DNA of 50,909 nucleotides from Actinokineospora spheciospongiae. GTDB taxonomy: Bacteria > Actinomycetota > Actinomycetes > Mycobacteriales > Pseudonocardiaceae. How positions within the stretch are numbered: position 1 is the first letter of the stretch; each line of letters starts with the position of its first letter. The stretch covers positions 1-50,909 of the forward strand of contig NZ_AYXG01000230.1 in assembly GCF_000564855.1 (NCBI RefSeq). Reading direction: 5' to 3'. The position numbers and the translations under genes were made by a program. Below are positions 7,315 through 16,318 of the stretch, in pieces. The notes beneath the pieces were generated by a model, which was not told the DNA's origin, did not search any database, and saw nothing but the letters and a program-made list of their open reading frames with translations.

Positions 7315-8103
7315 CTAGGGGGCCACCGGTTCCGTCTGCGGCACGCCCTGCAGCAGCCCGGCGACCTTGGCGCGCAGCTCCACGAACTCGTCGCTGGCGC
7401 GGGTGGTGATCTGGTCGCGGTGCTCGCCGAGGTCCACCGGCAGTTGCGCCACCACCGACGCCGGGGACTTCGACAGCACGAGCACCCGGTCGCCCAGGTA
7501 CACGCTCTCGTCGATGTCGTGGGTGACCAGCAGGATGGTGGTGTCCTGCTCGCGGCGCACGCGCAGCAGCAGGTCCTCCAGCTCGAAGCGGGTCTGCGCG
7601 TCCACCGAGGCGAACGGCTCGTCCATCAGCAGCAGCGCCGGGCGGTAGGCCAGCGCGCGGGCGATCGCCACCCGCTGCTGCATCCCGCCGGAGAGCTGCC
7701 ACGGGTACTTGCGGCCCGCCCGCTCCAGGCCGACCGCGGCCAGCGCCTCGGCCGCGCGGGCCGCCCGCTCGGCCCTGGGCAGCCCGCGCAGCGGGAACTC
7801 CACGTTCCGCTGCACGGTCAGCCACGGGAACAGCGAGCGGCTGTAGTCCTGGAACACCACCGCCAGGTCCTCCGGCACCCCGTCGACCGGGGTGCCGTGC
7901 AGGCTGACCGAACCCCGGGAGGGGCGGATCAGACCGGCGACGGTGCGCAGCAGCGTCGACTTGCCGCACCCGGACGGGCCGACGACGCAGACCAGCTCAC
8001 CCGCGGCCACGGTGAAGCCGAGCGCGTCGATGGCGTCGTACGGGCCGTCCTTGGACTGGTAGGTGTGGCCGAGGTCGGTGACCTGCAGCATCGTCGGGGT
8101 CAC
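7315..8103 (-). CDS. ABC importer ATPase, nitrate/sulfonate/taurine (SsuB/TauB/NrtD) class
   Basis: 262 aa. Walker A GPSGCGKST near 40-48, Q-loop VFQDYSRSLFPW, signature LSGGMQQRVAIARAL near 135, Walker B LLLMDEP near 158 and the switch histidine VTHD are all present. The class follows from sequence style and from its partner permeases and binding protein. It is the last gene of a four-gene minus-strand operon. Its start is ambiguous: an ATG at 8109 overlaps the permease stop as ATGA, but GGAGG abuts it with no spacing, whereas the GTG at 8103 has the right 6-nt spacing and is preferred. It ends at a shared 28-bp terminator. Confidence 0.9.
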   Translation of the reverse strand: MTPTMLQVTDLGHTYQSKDGPYDAIDALGFTVAAGELVCVVGPSGCGKSTLLRTVAGLIRPSRGSVSLHGTPVDGVPEDLAVVFQDYSRSLFPWLTVQRNVEFPLRGLPRAERAARAAEALAAVGLERAGRKYPWQLSGGMQQRVAIARALAYRPALLLMDEPFASVDAQTRFELEDLLLRVRREQDTTILLVTHDIDESVYLGDRVLVLSKSPASVVAQLPVDLGEHRDQITTRASDEFVELRAKVAGLLQGVPQTEPVAP

Positions 8104-8105
8104 GG

Positions 8106-8888
8106 TCATCCTCCGGTCGCGAGGGACTGGGCTTCGGGTGAGTGCCGCGGCTGCCACGCCAGGGCGCGCAGCTCGGCCAGCAGCAGCAGGGTGTTGAACA
8201 GGTAGCCGAGCACGCCGAGCAGCACGATCCAGGCCCACATGGTCGGCAGGTCGTAGTCGCGCTGCGCCTGCACGAGCTGGTTGCCGATGCCGTTGATCGA
8301 GCCGACCAGCTCGGAGACCACCATCAGGATCAGCGAGATGGACAGGCTCAGCCGCAGGCCCGCGAAGACCTTCGGCAGCGCCGAGGGCAGCACCACGCCC
8401 AGCAGCCACTGCGGCCCGCTGAGCCGGAACGCCCTGGCCGTGTCGACCTTGGTGTCGTCGACCGCGCGGGCGCCGTCGACGGTGTTGAGCAGCACCGGCC
8501 ACACCGCGCCGAAGACGATCGTCGGCAGCTGCATCGAGGTGACCCCGATGGTCGCGGCGAAGAACGGCACCAGCAGCGGCGGCGGGATCGAGCGCATGAA
8601 GTTGAACGTCGGGCCGAGGTAGGCCATCGCGGTGCGGGAGCGGCCGAGCAGGATGCCCAGCGCGACCCCGATGACCCCCGACAGCGCCCAGCCCAGCAGC
8701 ATCCGGCCGACGCCGGGCACCACGTGCTCGCCGAACAGCGGCGAGAACCAGATCTGCCCGGCCGCCTCGGCGATGGTCGTCGGCGGCGGGAAGAACACGT
8801 CGTCGGCCGCGCGGGTGACCAGCTCCCACAGCGCGACCGCGACCACGAACACGACCCAGCGCTGGGCGGTCCCCTTGAGCAGGTTCAC
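8106..8888 (-). CDS. ABC importer permease (nitrate/sulfonate/taurine class), second subunit
   Basis: 260 aa with about six hydrophobic helices and the EAA-type coupling loop DTARAFRLSGPQWLLGVVLPSALP that docks on the ATPase. It belongs to the BPD_transp_1 family. The GTG at 8888 overlaps the stop of the upstream permease (GTGA) and is preceded by a G-rich GGGGGTGGG stretch, indicating translational coupling. Two different permease genes in one operon imply a heterodimeric membrane channel. Substrate could be nitrate, an alkyl sulfonate, taurine or a thiamine precursor; the sequence alone does not decide. Confidence 0.9.
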   Translation of the reverse strand: MNLLKGTAQRWVVFVVAVALWELVTRAADDVFFPPPTTIAEAAGQIWFSPLFGEHVVPGVGRMLLGWALSGVIGVALGILLGRSRTAMAYLGPTFNFMRSIPPPLLVPFFAATIGVTSMQLPTIVFGAVWPVLLNTVDGARAVDDTKVDTARAFRLSGPQWLLGVVLPSALPKVFAGLRLSLSISLILMVVSELVGSINGIGNQLVQAQRDYDLPTMWAWIVLLGVLGYLFNTLLLLAELRALAWQPRHSPEAQSLATGG

Positions 8889-9667
8889 CGCCCACCCCCG
8901 CGCGCGTTCCAGGCGAAGAACCGGTTGTTCAGCCGTTCCAGGCCCGCGTTGGCCCCGTACCCGATCAGCCCGGCCAGCACCGTCGCGGCCAGCACCTCGT
9001 CCATCTGCGAGGCCCCCGAGCTGGCCTCCAGGATGAACTGCCCGAGCCCGATGGTGCCGCCGGAGAACAGCTCGACGCTGACCACGACGGCCAGCGAGAT
9101 GGCGAAGGTGAGCCGGATGCCGGTGAGCACGAACGGCGCCGCGCTGGGCAGCGCCACCCGCCCCAGCACGCCGAGCCTGCCGACGCCGAAGGCGCGGGCG
9201 GTCTCCACGTGCAGCGGGTCGAGCTCGTCGAGCGCGTACATGGTGTTGAACAGGATCGGCCACAGCCCGCCGTAGACCGCCAGGGTGATCTTGGTGTCCG
9301 GGCCGGTGCCGAAGGTCAGCAGCGCCAGCGGGATCAGCGCCACCGACGGGATCGGCCGCAGGAACTCGACCAGGGTCATCACCGCCCGGCGCACCCAGGT
9401 GACGCTGCCGAGCAGCAGCCCGGCGGGCACCGCGACCGCCACGGCGACGGCCACCGCGATCAGCGTGGCGAACACGGTGGCCACCAGTGCCCGCAGGAAC
9501 CCGGTGTCGCCGAGCAGCCGCACGACCGTGGGCAGCACGACCGACGGGGGTCGCAGGTAGTACGCCGGGACCAGGCCGGTCCGACTGGCCACCTCCCAGA
9601 CCAGGAAGAAGCCGACCAGACCGACCAGCCCCGCGGCGGCCCGCGAGCCCGTCCGCTGCCCGGTCAC
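8885..9667 (-). CDS. ABC importer permease (nitrate/sulfonate/taurine class), first subunit
   Basis: 260 aa, BPD_transp_1 family, with an EAA-type loop HVETARAFGVGRLGVLGRVALPSAAP and several clear membrane helices. It has the same length as the next permease but a different sequence, so the two probably form a heterodimer. The GTG at 9667 overlaps the TGA of the binding protein by GTGA, which fixes the start despite a weak ribosome site. It sits between the binding-protein gene and the second permease in one operon. Confidence 0.9.
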   Translation of the reverse strand: MTGQRTGSRAAAGLVGLVGFFLVWEVASRTGLVPAYYLRPPSVVLPTVVRLLGDTGFLRALVATVFATLIAVAVAVAVAVPAGLLLGSVTWVRRAVMTLVEFLRPIPSVALIPLALLTFGTGPDTKITLAVYGGLWPILFNTMYALDELDPLHVETARAFGVGRLGVLGRVALPSAAPFVLTGIRLTFAISLAVVVSVELFSGGTIGLGQFILEASSGASQMDEVLAATVLAGLIGYGANAGLERLNNRFFAWNARGGGR

Positions 9668-10698
9668 TTGCCGGTGGTGCCCGCGTTCGGGATCATCGAG
9701 GCCACGTCGAGGTCGCCCTTGATCACCCCGAACTCCTTCATCAGGTTGGCGACCCGTTGGATGCGGTTGGCCTCCAGCGACGTGGAGTAGGTGGAGATGG
9801 TGACGAGCTGCGCGGTCTCCTTGTCGACCTTGGCGTACTTGACGAACATCTGCTCCATCTTCGGCCGGTCGGTGGCCTGCGCCTGCGCCTTGCCCAGGGC
9901 GCGCTGGAACGCCGCGATGGTGTTGGGGCTGGTGGTGGCGAACTTGCCGTTGCCGCTGACCGCCACGAAGCCCGACATCGGGATCTCGGCGGTGGGGCCG
10001 GAGGCGCCGTCGAACACCGGGGTCGCGCCGAGCTGCTTCTCCGCGATGGTCACCCACGGCTCGACGGTGACCGCGCCGTCGACCTCGCCGTTCTGCATGG
10101 CGGTGATCATGTTCGGGAAGGGCATCTCGACCCACTGGACCTGGTCGTAGGCGACGCCCTCGGTCTTGAGGACCGACATCGGGGCCAGGTCGGTCATGCT
10201 GTTGCGCGCGGTGATGGCGATCCGCTTGCCCGGCGCGTCGGTGGGCTTCTTCAGCGAGGAGTTCGGCGGGGCGACGACCACGAGGTGGCCGGGCTTGGCC
10301 GCGAGCGCGTCGGCGACGATCTTGAAGTCGGCGACCTTGGTGCTCTGCGCGAGCAGCGGCGCCGGGTACGAGGCGAAGGCGATGTCGAGGTCGCCGTTGA
10401 GGATGCCGCTGATGGCCGCGGGCCCGGAGCCCATCACCACGGGCTCGACCTCGAGGCCCTCCTCCTTGAAGTAGCCCTGCTCGACGGCCAGGTAGAACGG
10501 CGCGACGTCGACGACGGGCAGCACCCCGACCTTGATCTTGGTCTTCTCGATCGACCCGCCGCCGGACTGGGCGGCGGAGTCCCCGGAGTCGTCGCCGCCG
10601 AGCAGGCCGCAGCCGCTGACGGTGGCGGCCAGGGTCATCGCCATGGCGGCGACGGACAGGCGGGTGCGGACCCGTCCGCTGGTAAAGCGTCGAAGCAT
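9664..10698 (-). CDS. ABC importer substrate-binding lipoprotein (nitrate/sulfonate/taurine class)
   Basis: 344 aa. A basic N-terminus and hydrophobic stretch end in a lipobox (VSGC, Cys30), followed by a Gly/Ser/Asp-rich spacer, so it is a membrane-anchored lipoprotein. The mature part starts IKVGVLPVVDVAPFYLAVEQGYFKEEGL, the hallmark of SsuA/NrtA/TauA/ThiY-type (NMT1-like) binding proteins. The ATG at 10698 follows GGAGAGG by about 6 nt; a longer frame would break the signal sequence. It is the first gene of the operon and is transcribed divergently from the conservon kinase. The substrate remains open. Confidence 0.9.
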   Translation of the reverse strand: MLRRFTSGRVRTRLSVAAMAMTLAATVSGCGLLGGDDSGDSAAQSGGGSIEKTKIKVGVLPVVDVAPFYLAVEQGYFKEEGLEVEPVVMGSGPAAISGILNGDLDIAFASYPAPLLAQSTKVADFKIVADALAAKPGHLVVVAPPNSSLKKPTDAPGKRIAITARNSMTDLAPMSVLKTEGVAYDQVQWVEMPFPNMITAMQNGEVDGAVTVEPWVTIAEKQLGATPVFDGASGPTAEIPMSGFVAVSGNGKFATTSPNTIAAFQRALGKAQAQATDRPKMEQMFVKYAKVDKETAQLVTISTYSTSLEANRIQRVANLMKEFGVIKGDLDVASMIPNAGTTGK

Positions 10699-10761
10699 TG
10701 GAGCCTCTCCTCGTAGGAGCACGTGGTTTGCCGAGGTGCGGTTCCCCCTGGACCGAGACGC

Positions 10762-10790
10762 ACTGTAGAGACTTGCTCTGCGGGTCACAA
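10762..10790 (-). promoter_or_regulatory. Promoter of the ABC importer operon
   Basis: Reading on the minus strand: TTGTGA at 10790-10785, exactly 17 nt, then TACAGT at 10767-10762. The transcript should start near 10755, giving a leader of about 57 nt. The 17-nt spacing and both hexamers fit a housekeeping sigma factor. Confidence 0.6.
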
Positions 10791-10798
10791 TGAGTGCG

Positions 10799-10817
10799 CA
10801 CCAGGTATCTGCTGGTG
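10799..10817. promoter_or_regulatory. Inverted repeat upstream of the ABC promoter (possible operator)
   Basis: CACCAG, 7 nt, CTGGTG, centred about 53 nt upstream of the inferred start site. It partly overlaps a perfect GTGCGCAC palindrome at 10794-10801. The position suits an activator. No regulator gene is adjacent except the conservon. Confidence 0.4.
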
Positions 10818-10957
10818 AACTCTCTCACTGAATCGGGCGGTTCTGTTGGCCCGTCTGGGCGAACTCGATAGGGCATCTGACCTGGGGTTTACCGTAAGTA
10901 ACTTTTTTCCAAGGTCACCCACCGTTTTAGCGCCAAACGGGTGAAAGAGCCCCTAGC

Positions 10958-10972
10958 GTAAACAGCGTTTAC
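10958..10972. promoter_or_regulatory. Palindrome GTAAACAGCGTTTAC (possible operator)
   Basis: GTAAAC, 3 nt, GTTTAC is a perfect inverted repeat. A TAGCGT (10954-10959) reading toward cvnA overlaps its left arm, so a bound protein would block that -10 box. The binding protein is unknown. Confidence 0.4.
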
Positions 10973-11279
10973 CTAACGCGTCCGAGTGATCGACTGGGCT
11001 AACGGTTGGCCACTCCCTGTGATGATGCCCTGGAAGGGTTACATCGGAACGTGGACTTCGCTACCTTCTGTGTCCACAGTCAGGGGTACGCTCTGCCGAG
11101 CAGCACGGAGGCGCTGGCGCGGTACCGGTCGGTAACCCGGATTCGGTCGAATCCGGCCAACCCGGCGGGCTCGCGTCAGGAGTCGGTGACGCGACCGTCC
11201 CCCTGCTGCGAAGTTGTCCGTGCGAAGCCGGCCACCGACTCGACGGGCTACTGGCTCAGATGCAGGGAGAGTGCTGGCA

Positions 11280-14200
11280 GTGCCCGACCACACCGGTGGG
11301 CCCACCACGTCCGAGGCAGAAGCGGGCGCGGCGGCCAAGGCGAGGAGCTCCGGTCGCAAGATCGTCGAGGGCGGCTCGCGCTGGCGGCTGCGCAACTGGC
11401 GGCTGCGCACCAAGCTGATCGCCGTCCTGCTGGTCCCCATCATCACCGCCATCGCCCTCGGCGTGCTGCGCGCGGCCGGTGAGCTCGACCGCGCGTCCAC
11501 CTTCGACGACGCCTCCACCAGCATCACCGCCACCCTCGACGTCGTCGCCCTGGTGCACGACCTGCAGGGCGAGCGGAACATGGTGGTCGCGTTCGTGGCG
11601 GGCAACCGCACCGGCGACACCGCCCCCATGCAGGGCCAGATCCAGCGCACCAACGCCAGCCTGAACAAGCTGACCCAGGCCGCCGCCGCCAGCTCCACCG
11701 CCAACGGCGAGCTGCTCGCCGACCTCGCGGGCCGCCTCGGCGCCGTCGGCGCGGTGCGCAACGCGGCGCTGTCGACCGCGAGCTCCTACCCCGACGTGGC
11801 CGTCTACCGGGCCTACAGCGCGCTGCTGGAGAACGTGCTGGCCGCGGGCGCGGAGTTCACCTCCACGCTGGCCCAGTCGGAGATCTCCCGGCTCGGCGCG
11901 ACCTCGCTGGCGATCGTGCAGGCCAAGGAGTTCCTCAGCAGGCAGAACTCCATCCTGATGATCGCCGCGGCGCGCGGTGCCTTCCCGGCCGGGATGCAGG
12001 AGCAGGCCAGGGCCGCCGAGGCCGGCTACAACGCCGCCATCGGCAACTTCCGCGCCAACGCCGACCCGGTCGAGGCCCAGTTCTTCGCCGACACCTTCTC
12101 CGGCTTCGAGGTCGACGACCGCGCGCGGGTCGTGCAGACCGCGCTGAACAACGCCGACCAGGGCAGGCCGCTCAACATCGACGGCGCCCGGCTGATCAAC
12201 GACGCCAAGGTCACCGCCGACTCGATGCGCCGGGTCGAGATCTCGCTGCTGGAGAAGCTGCGCGGCCGGGCCCAGCAGTCCGCCGACGACGCCGCCTTCA
12301 CCGCCTGGCGCGACGCGGCCATCGTGCTGCTGGCCATCCTGCTCGCCCTCGGCGTCACCGTCCTGGTCGCCCGCTCGCTGCTGGTCCCGCTGCGCGTGCT
12401 GCGCCGCGACGCCCTGGACGTGGCGAACCGGCGGCTGCCGGAGACGGTGCAGCGCATCCTCGCCGACCCCGACCCGGTGGAGGCGTCGAAGAACGCCGTC
12501 GACCCGGTCCCGGTGTTCACCCGCGAGGAGACCGGCCAGCTCGCCCGCTCCTTCGACGCGGTGCACGACCAGGCGGTCCGGATGGCGACCGAGCAGGCGC
12601 TGCTGCGCGACAACATCAACTCGATCTTCGTCAACCTGTCCCGCCGGTCGCAGACCCTGGTCGAGCGCCAGCTCTCGCTGATCGACCGGCTGGAGCAGGA
12701 CGAGCAGGACCCCGACCAGCTCGCCAGCCTGTTCGAGCTGGACCACCTGGCGACCCGGATGCGGCGCAACTCCGAGTCGCTGCTGGTGCTCTCCGGCTCC
12801 GGGCTCAGCCGCCAGCTCTCCCGGCCGGTCCCCGCCGCCGAGGTCGTCGGCGCGGCGGTCTCGGAGGTCGAGCAGTACGCCAGGATCGAGGTGCTCTCGG
12901 CCCCGGAGATCTCCGTGCAGGGCCGCGCGGTGTCCGACCTGGTCCACCTGATCGCGGAGCTGCTGGACAACGCGACCTCGTTCTCCGAGCCGGAGAAGAA
13001 GGTCTACGTGCGGATGGCCATGACCCGCAAGAAGGAACTGGCCATCCAGATCACCGACTCCGGCGTCGGCATGACCGCCGACGAGATCGAGGCGACCAAC
13101 GCCCGGCTCGCCGACCCGCCGGACCTCGACGTCGCGGTGACCCGCCGGATGGGCCTGTACGTGGTCGCCCGGCTGGCCAAGCGGCACGAGATCAAGGTGC
13201 GGCTGCGCGACAACGAGGACATCGAGGGCGGGCTGATCTCGCGGATCACCGTCCCGGCCGCGCTGGTCTCCACCGGCGCGGGCGCGGGCGGCAGCGCCAT
13301 CCAGCAGACCGCCGGGTTCGGCGACACCGCGGTCAAGGCCAGCGGCATCGCCGGTGCCTTCGGCGGGGCCAACCGCGACCGCACCCCCAAGGCCGAGGGC
13401 GGCATCCTGGCCGAGTCCCCGGTGGAGCGCTCCGCCGACGACCTCGCGGGCTTCCCGGCCTTCGAGCCGCAGTTCGGCCTGCGCGACAGCATCGAGGACA
13501 CCGGCGGTTGGGGTCCCCCGGCCGACCCGGAGGAGGTCAGCGCCCGGCTCAACGGCCACGGCTTCGACTTCTCCGGCACCGACATCTCCACCTTCGGCCG
13601 CTCGACCGCCCAGGACCCCGAGCCGGACAACGGCCCGGGGGTCGAGGACAGCGGCTACGACCTGTTCGGCCCGCTCCCGGTCGAGGAGCCCGAGCCGCAG
13701 GAGCGGACCGAGACCGACCTCAACGGGCACAGCACCGGCTTCGGCCGCGACGGCGGCTTCGACGCCTACGCGCCGTTCACCCGCCGCGAGGACAGCCCGG
13801 CCCCGCAGCCGGTGGACCGCGGCGACCTCGACGCCCCGACCGAGCGGCTGCCGATCTACGAGGCCGTGCTCTCGCAGTGGTTCGAGGCCACCGACTCCGG
13901 CTCCACCCCGCACCCGCTGGCCGGGCTCGACGCCCCGGGCGGCGGTTCGGCGAACGGCTCGACCAACGGCTCGACCAACGGTGCCCACGACCCCGCCGCG
14001 GACGGCGACGAAGGGCACCGGGACCCCCAGGACGCCCCCGGCCGTTACGCCGAGGACGAACACCGCGACACCACCGACGCTCCCGAGGTCCCCGAGGACG
14101 CCGAGGCCGAGCGGATCTCCTCGGCCAGGGCCGCCGCCTGGCAGTCGCCCGGCGACGACGGGTGGCAGCGGGCCAGGGCCCTGCTGGACACCACCTCGGA

Positions 14201-14456
14201 CACCATGACCACGGCGGGCCTGCCGAAACGCGTTCCCAAGGCACACCTCGTGCCCGGGTCGGCGGCCCCCAGGGAGGAGACCGCGGAGCAGTCCGCCGCG
14301 GCGCCTCCGCTCCCGCCCCGCACCGCGGACGCCGTCCGCGGTCGCATGTCCAGCTTCCAGCAAGGTGTGAGGCGGGGGCGGCACGCCCTCGTCGACGCCT
14401 ACCCTGGAGACCAGACCGGTTCTGACGAGAGCCGCCAAGACGAGGAGCAGGAGTGA
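11280..14456 (+). CDS. cvnA: Conservon sensor histidine kinase with NIT domain (CvnA)
   Basis: 1058 aa. Order: transmembrane helix (about 42-64), extracellular NIT domain (about 65-330, with LQGERN near 95), second helix (about 342-368), HAMP-like linker, dimerisation helices with [13 protein letters not shown] (His near 488), and an HATPase domain with N-box [10 protein letters not shown] near 560 and DSGVGM near 592. The last 390 residues are Pro/Gly/Asp-rich and likely disordered. CvnA proteins head four-gene conservons that relay signals to a small GTPase-like protein. The GTG at 11280 is chosen because GGGAG ends about 10 nt upstream; the GTG at 11271 touches that site. It overlaps cvnB by GTGA. 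Confidence 0.9.
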   Translation: MPDHTGGPTTSEAEAGAAAKARSSGRKIVEGGSRWRLRNWRLRTKLIAVLLVPIITAIALGVLRAAGELDRASTFDDASTSITATLDVVALVHDLQGERNMVVAFVAGNRTGDTAPMQGQIQRTNASLNKLTQAAAASSTANGELLADLAGRLGAVGAVRNAALSTASSYPDVAVYRAYSALLENVLAAGAEFTSTLAQSEISRLGATSLAIVQAKEFLSRQNSILMIAAARGAFPAGMQEQARAAEAGYNAAIGNFRANADPVEAQFFADTFSGFEVDDRARVVQTALNNADQGRPLNIDGARLINDAKVTADSMRRVEISLLEKLRGRAQQSADDAAFTAWRDAAIVLLAILLALGVTVLVARSLLVPLRVLRRDALDVANRRLPETVQRILADPDPVEASKNAVDPVPVFTREETGQLARSFDAVHDQAVRMATEQALLRDNINSIFVNLSRRSQTLVERQLSLIDRLEQDEQDPDQLASLFELDHLATRMRRNSESLLVLSGSGLSRQLSRPVPAAEVVGAAVSEVEQYARIEVLSAPEISVQGRAVSDLVHLIAELLDNATSFSEPEKKVYVRMAMTRKKELAIQITDSGVGMTADEIEATNARLADPPDLDVAVTRRMGLYVVARLAKRHEIKVRLRDNEDIEGGLISRITVPAALVSTGAGAGGSAIQQTAGFGDTAVKASGIAGAFGGANRDRTPKAEGGILAESPVERSADDLAGFPAFEPQFGLRDSIEDTGGWGPPADPEEVSARLNGHGFDFSGTDISTFGRSTAQDPEPDNGPGVEDSGYDLFGPLPVEEPEPQERTETDLNGHSTGFGRDGGFDAYAPFTRREDSPAPQPVDRGDLDAPTERLPIYEAVLSQWFEATDSGSTPHPLAGLDAPGGGSANGSTNGSTNGAHDPAADGDEGHRDPQDAPGRYAEDEHRDTTDAPEVPEDAEAERISSARAAAWQSPGDDGWQRARALLDTTSDTMTTAGLPKRVPKAHLVPGSAAPREETAEQSAAAPPLPPRTADAVRGRMSSFQQGVRRGRHALVDAYPGDQTGSDESRQDEEQE

Positions 14457-14878
14457 CGACCGCGTCAGTACACCAGCCCGGTAGCTTCGGGTGGCTCATC
14501 ACCGATTTCGTCCGTCAGGTCCCCGGCGCGGCGCACGCCGTGGTGGTGTCCGCCGACGGGCTGCTGCTGGCGGGCTCGCAGGGCCTGCCCCGCGACCGCG
14601 CTGAACAGCTCTCCGCCGTCGCCTCCGGCCTGGTGAGCCTCACCGCGGGCGCGGCGCGCTGCTTCGAGGCGGGCGGGGTGAACCAGACCGTGGTCGAGAT
14701 GGACCGCGGCTACCTGTTCCTCATGTCGATCTCGGACGGGTCCTGCCTGGCCGTCCTGGCCGCGCCGAACTGCGACATCGGCCTGGTCGCGTACGAGATG
14801 ACCCTGCTCGTGGAGCGGGTCGGCCAGCAGATGACCCCCGAGCTGCGCGCGCAGTTGCAGGGCACGCAGCGCCGGTGA
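14453..14878 (+). CDS. cvnB: Roadblock/LC7 domain protein (CvnB)
   Basis: 141 aa, a single Roadblock/LC7 fold (longin-like) beginning [31 protein letters not shown] and containing [16 protein letters not shown]. In conservons this family interacts with the GTPase-like CvnD and may act as a GTPase-activating or scaffold subunit, as in MglA/MglB systems. The GTG at 14453 overlaps the kinase stop by GTGA and has GAGGAG upstream, so its translation is coupled to cvnA. Cytoplasmic. Confidence 0.92.
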   Translation: MTTASVHQPGSFGWLITDFVRQVPGAAHAVVVSADGLLLAGSQGLPRDRAEQLSAVASGLVSLTAGAARCFEAGGVNQTVVEMDRGYLFLMSISDGSCLAVLAAPNCDIGLVAYEMTLLVERVGQQMTPELRAQLQGTQRR

Positions 14879-14937
14879 CAGTACCGATGACGGAGTACTG
14901 AGCGGGTGGAGACGGTGGCGAGACGGGTGGGCGAGCG

Positions 14938-15729
14938 ATGAGCACGGGTCGGCGCGCGGCCGGGCGGCGGGAGCTGTTCGAGCCGGACCGGGACATCGAC
15001 GATCCCCGGGACAAGCTGATGGGTGAGCCTGAGCGGAGGCAGACGACCATGTCCGAGCGCGGGTGGGAGGACCTCTCCGACACCGAATTCGGTGAACCGC
15101 CGAACCGGTTCGACATCGACGGCTTCCGGGCCAGGCTGTTCGGCGGCCCGAGCGCCACCCTCTACGGCGACTCCGGCGTCGACGCGGGCATCCCGTCCCA
15201 GTCAGACTGGGACAGCAAGGAGATCCCCGCGGTGGCCGACCTGGACCCGGAGCCCGAACAGCCCGACTTCGCCGCACCGGCGGCCTTCACCGACTTCGGA
15301 GACCCCGGGAACTTCGGTGACCGTGGGAACTTCGGTGACCCCGGGAACTTCGGTGGACACGGCGACTTCTACGACTCCGCACCGCACGAAACCGGGTCGC
15401 TGGTCCGCCCGTACACCAAGACGGGCGGGCGCACCCGCTCCGACTACGATCTGGCGATCGAGGCGCTGGTCTCCACCAGCGACCGGGGCCGGGTACCCGA
15501 CGCCGCCGTCCGTCCCGAGCACAGGTCCATCTGCGGCCTGTGCCTGGACACCCGCTCCGTCGCCGAGGTCGCCGCGCACCTGCGGCTGCCCCTGGGCGTC
15601 GCGCGGGTGCTCATCGGCGACATGGCGGGCATGGGCCTCGTCTCGATCCACCAGAGCGGCATGGTCGTGGGCGACCGGCCGTCGATCGAATTCATGGAAA
15701 GGGTGCTCAGTGGGCTCCGCAGGCTCTAG
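14938..15729 (+). CDS. cvnC: DUF742 protein (CvnC)
   Basis: 263 aa. The C-terminal 110 residues are the DUF742 domain (VRPYTKTGGRTRSDYDLAIEALVST, then a winged-helix-like AEVAAHLRLPLGVARVLIGDMAGMGLVSIHQ), the third component of conservons. The N-terminal half is acidic and contains three GNFGD-type repeats coded by near-identical DNA (15292-15360). Start choice is uncertain: the ATG at 14938 gives a 59-nt gap to cvnB and good codon use, but an internal ATG at 15049 has a much stronger GGAGG 9 nt upstream and would give 226 aa. It overlaps cvnD by 20 nt. Confidence 0.85.
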   Translation: MSTGRRAAGRRELFEPDRDIDDPRDKLMGEPERRQTTMSERGWEDLSDTEFGEPPNRFDIDGFRARLFGGPSATLYGDSGVDAGIPSQSDWDSKEIPAVADLDPEPEQPDFAAPAAFTDFGDPGNFGDRGNFGDPGNFGGHGDFYDSAPHETGSLVRPYTKTGGRTRSDYDLAIEALVSTSDRGRVPDAAVRPEHRSICGLCLDTRSVAEVAAHLRLPLGVARVLIGDMAGMGLVSIHQSGMVVGDRPSIEFMERVLSGLRRL

Positions 15730-16318
15730 TCCCCTCAGCGCGCGCGGCGGCGCATCCCCGCAGCCGACGACCTCGGCGAAGATCGTCGTGGCCGGTGGGT
15801 TCGGCGTGGGCAAGACGACCCTGGTCGGCTCGGTGTCGGAGATCGTCCCGCTGACCACCGAGGCCGTCATGACCGAGGCCAGCGTGGACGTCGACGACCT
15901 GTCGTCGACGCCGAACAAGGTCACCACGACCGTCGCCATGGACTTCGGGCGCGTGTCGCTGGACTCCGACCTCATCCTGTACCTGTTCGGCACACCCGGG
16001 CAGCACCGGTTCTGGTTCATGTGGGACGACCTGGTTCGCGGCGCCATCGGCGCGATCGTGCTGGTCGACACGCGGCGGCTGGCGGACGCGTTCGCCTCGA
16101 TCGACTTCTTCGAGGACCGCGGGCTGCCTTACGTGATCGCGTTGAACTGCTTCGACCGGGTGTTGCACCACCGGATCGACGACGTGCGCGACGCGTTGAC
16201 GGTTGAGCCTTCGGTGCCGATCGTGACGACCGACGCGCGGGACCGGGACTCGACGAAGGAAACGCTGATCACGTTGGTGGAGCACGCCATGCAGCAGCGG
16301 ATGTCGCGCGCGGGCTGA
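15710..16318 (+). CDS. cvnD: Conservon GTPase-like ATP/GTP-binding protein (CvnD)
   Basis: 202 aa, small Ras-like P-loop protein. G1 is GGFGVGKTT (about 28-36); the G3 region is FGTPGQ near 92 where classical GTPases have DxxGQ; G4 is NCFD near 146 instead of NKxD. These substitutions are typical of the CvnD/MglA-like family. It presumably switches state under control of CvnA-C and signals to unknown outputs. The GTG at 15710 lies inside the end of cvnC, preceded by AAAGGG at suitable spacing, and defines a 20-base overlap. It is the last conservon gene. Confidence 0.92.
   Translation: MGSAGSSPLSARGGASPQPTTSAKIVVAGGFGVGKTTLVGSVSEIVPLTTEAVMTEASVDVDDLSSTPNKVTTTVAMDFGRVSLDSDLILYLFGTPGQHRFWFMWDDLVRGAIGAIVLVDTRRLADAFASIDFFEDRGLPYVIALNCFDRVLHHRIDDVRDALTVEPSVPIVTTDARDRDSTKETLITLVEHAMQQRMSRAG

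Larger units (their letters stand above)
10699..11279. other. Divergent regulatory region between the ABC operon and the conservon
   Basis: This 580-base gap has no credible gene. It is visibly less GC-rich than its surroundings and holds the ABC operon promoter, two palindromic candidates (10799-10817 and 10958-10972), TTACCGTAA at 10889-10897, and the ribosome site of cvnA. The two opposing units may therefore be co-regulated. Confidence 0.6.

Noticed and set aside
10699-10760. A TPP or other known riboswitch before the ABC importer
   Set aside because: The leader is only about 57 nt from the inferred start and lacks the conserved CUGAGA/ACCUGA-type blocks.
11256-14438. 1060-codon open frame opposite the conservon kinase
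   Set aside because: Same reason: the kinase strand has a NIT domain, DHp and HATPase motifs, while the antisense product is low-complexity and lacks a ribosome site.
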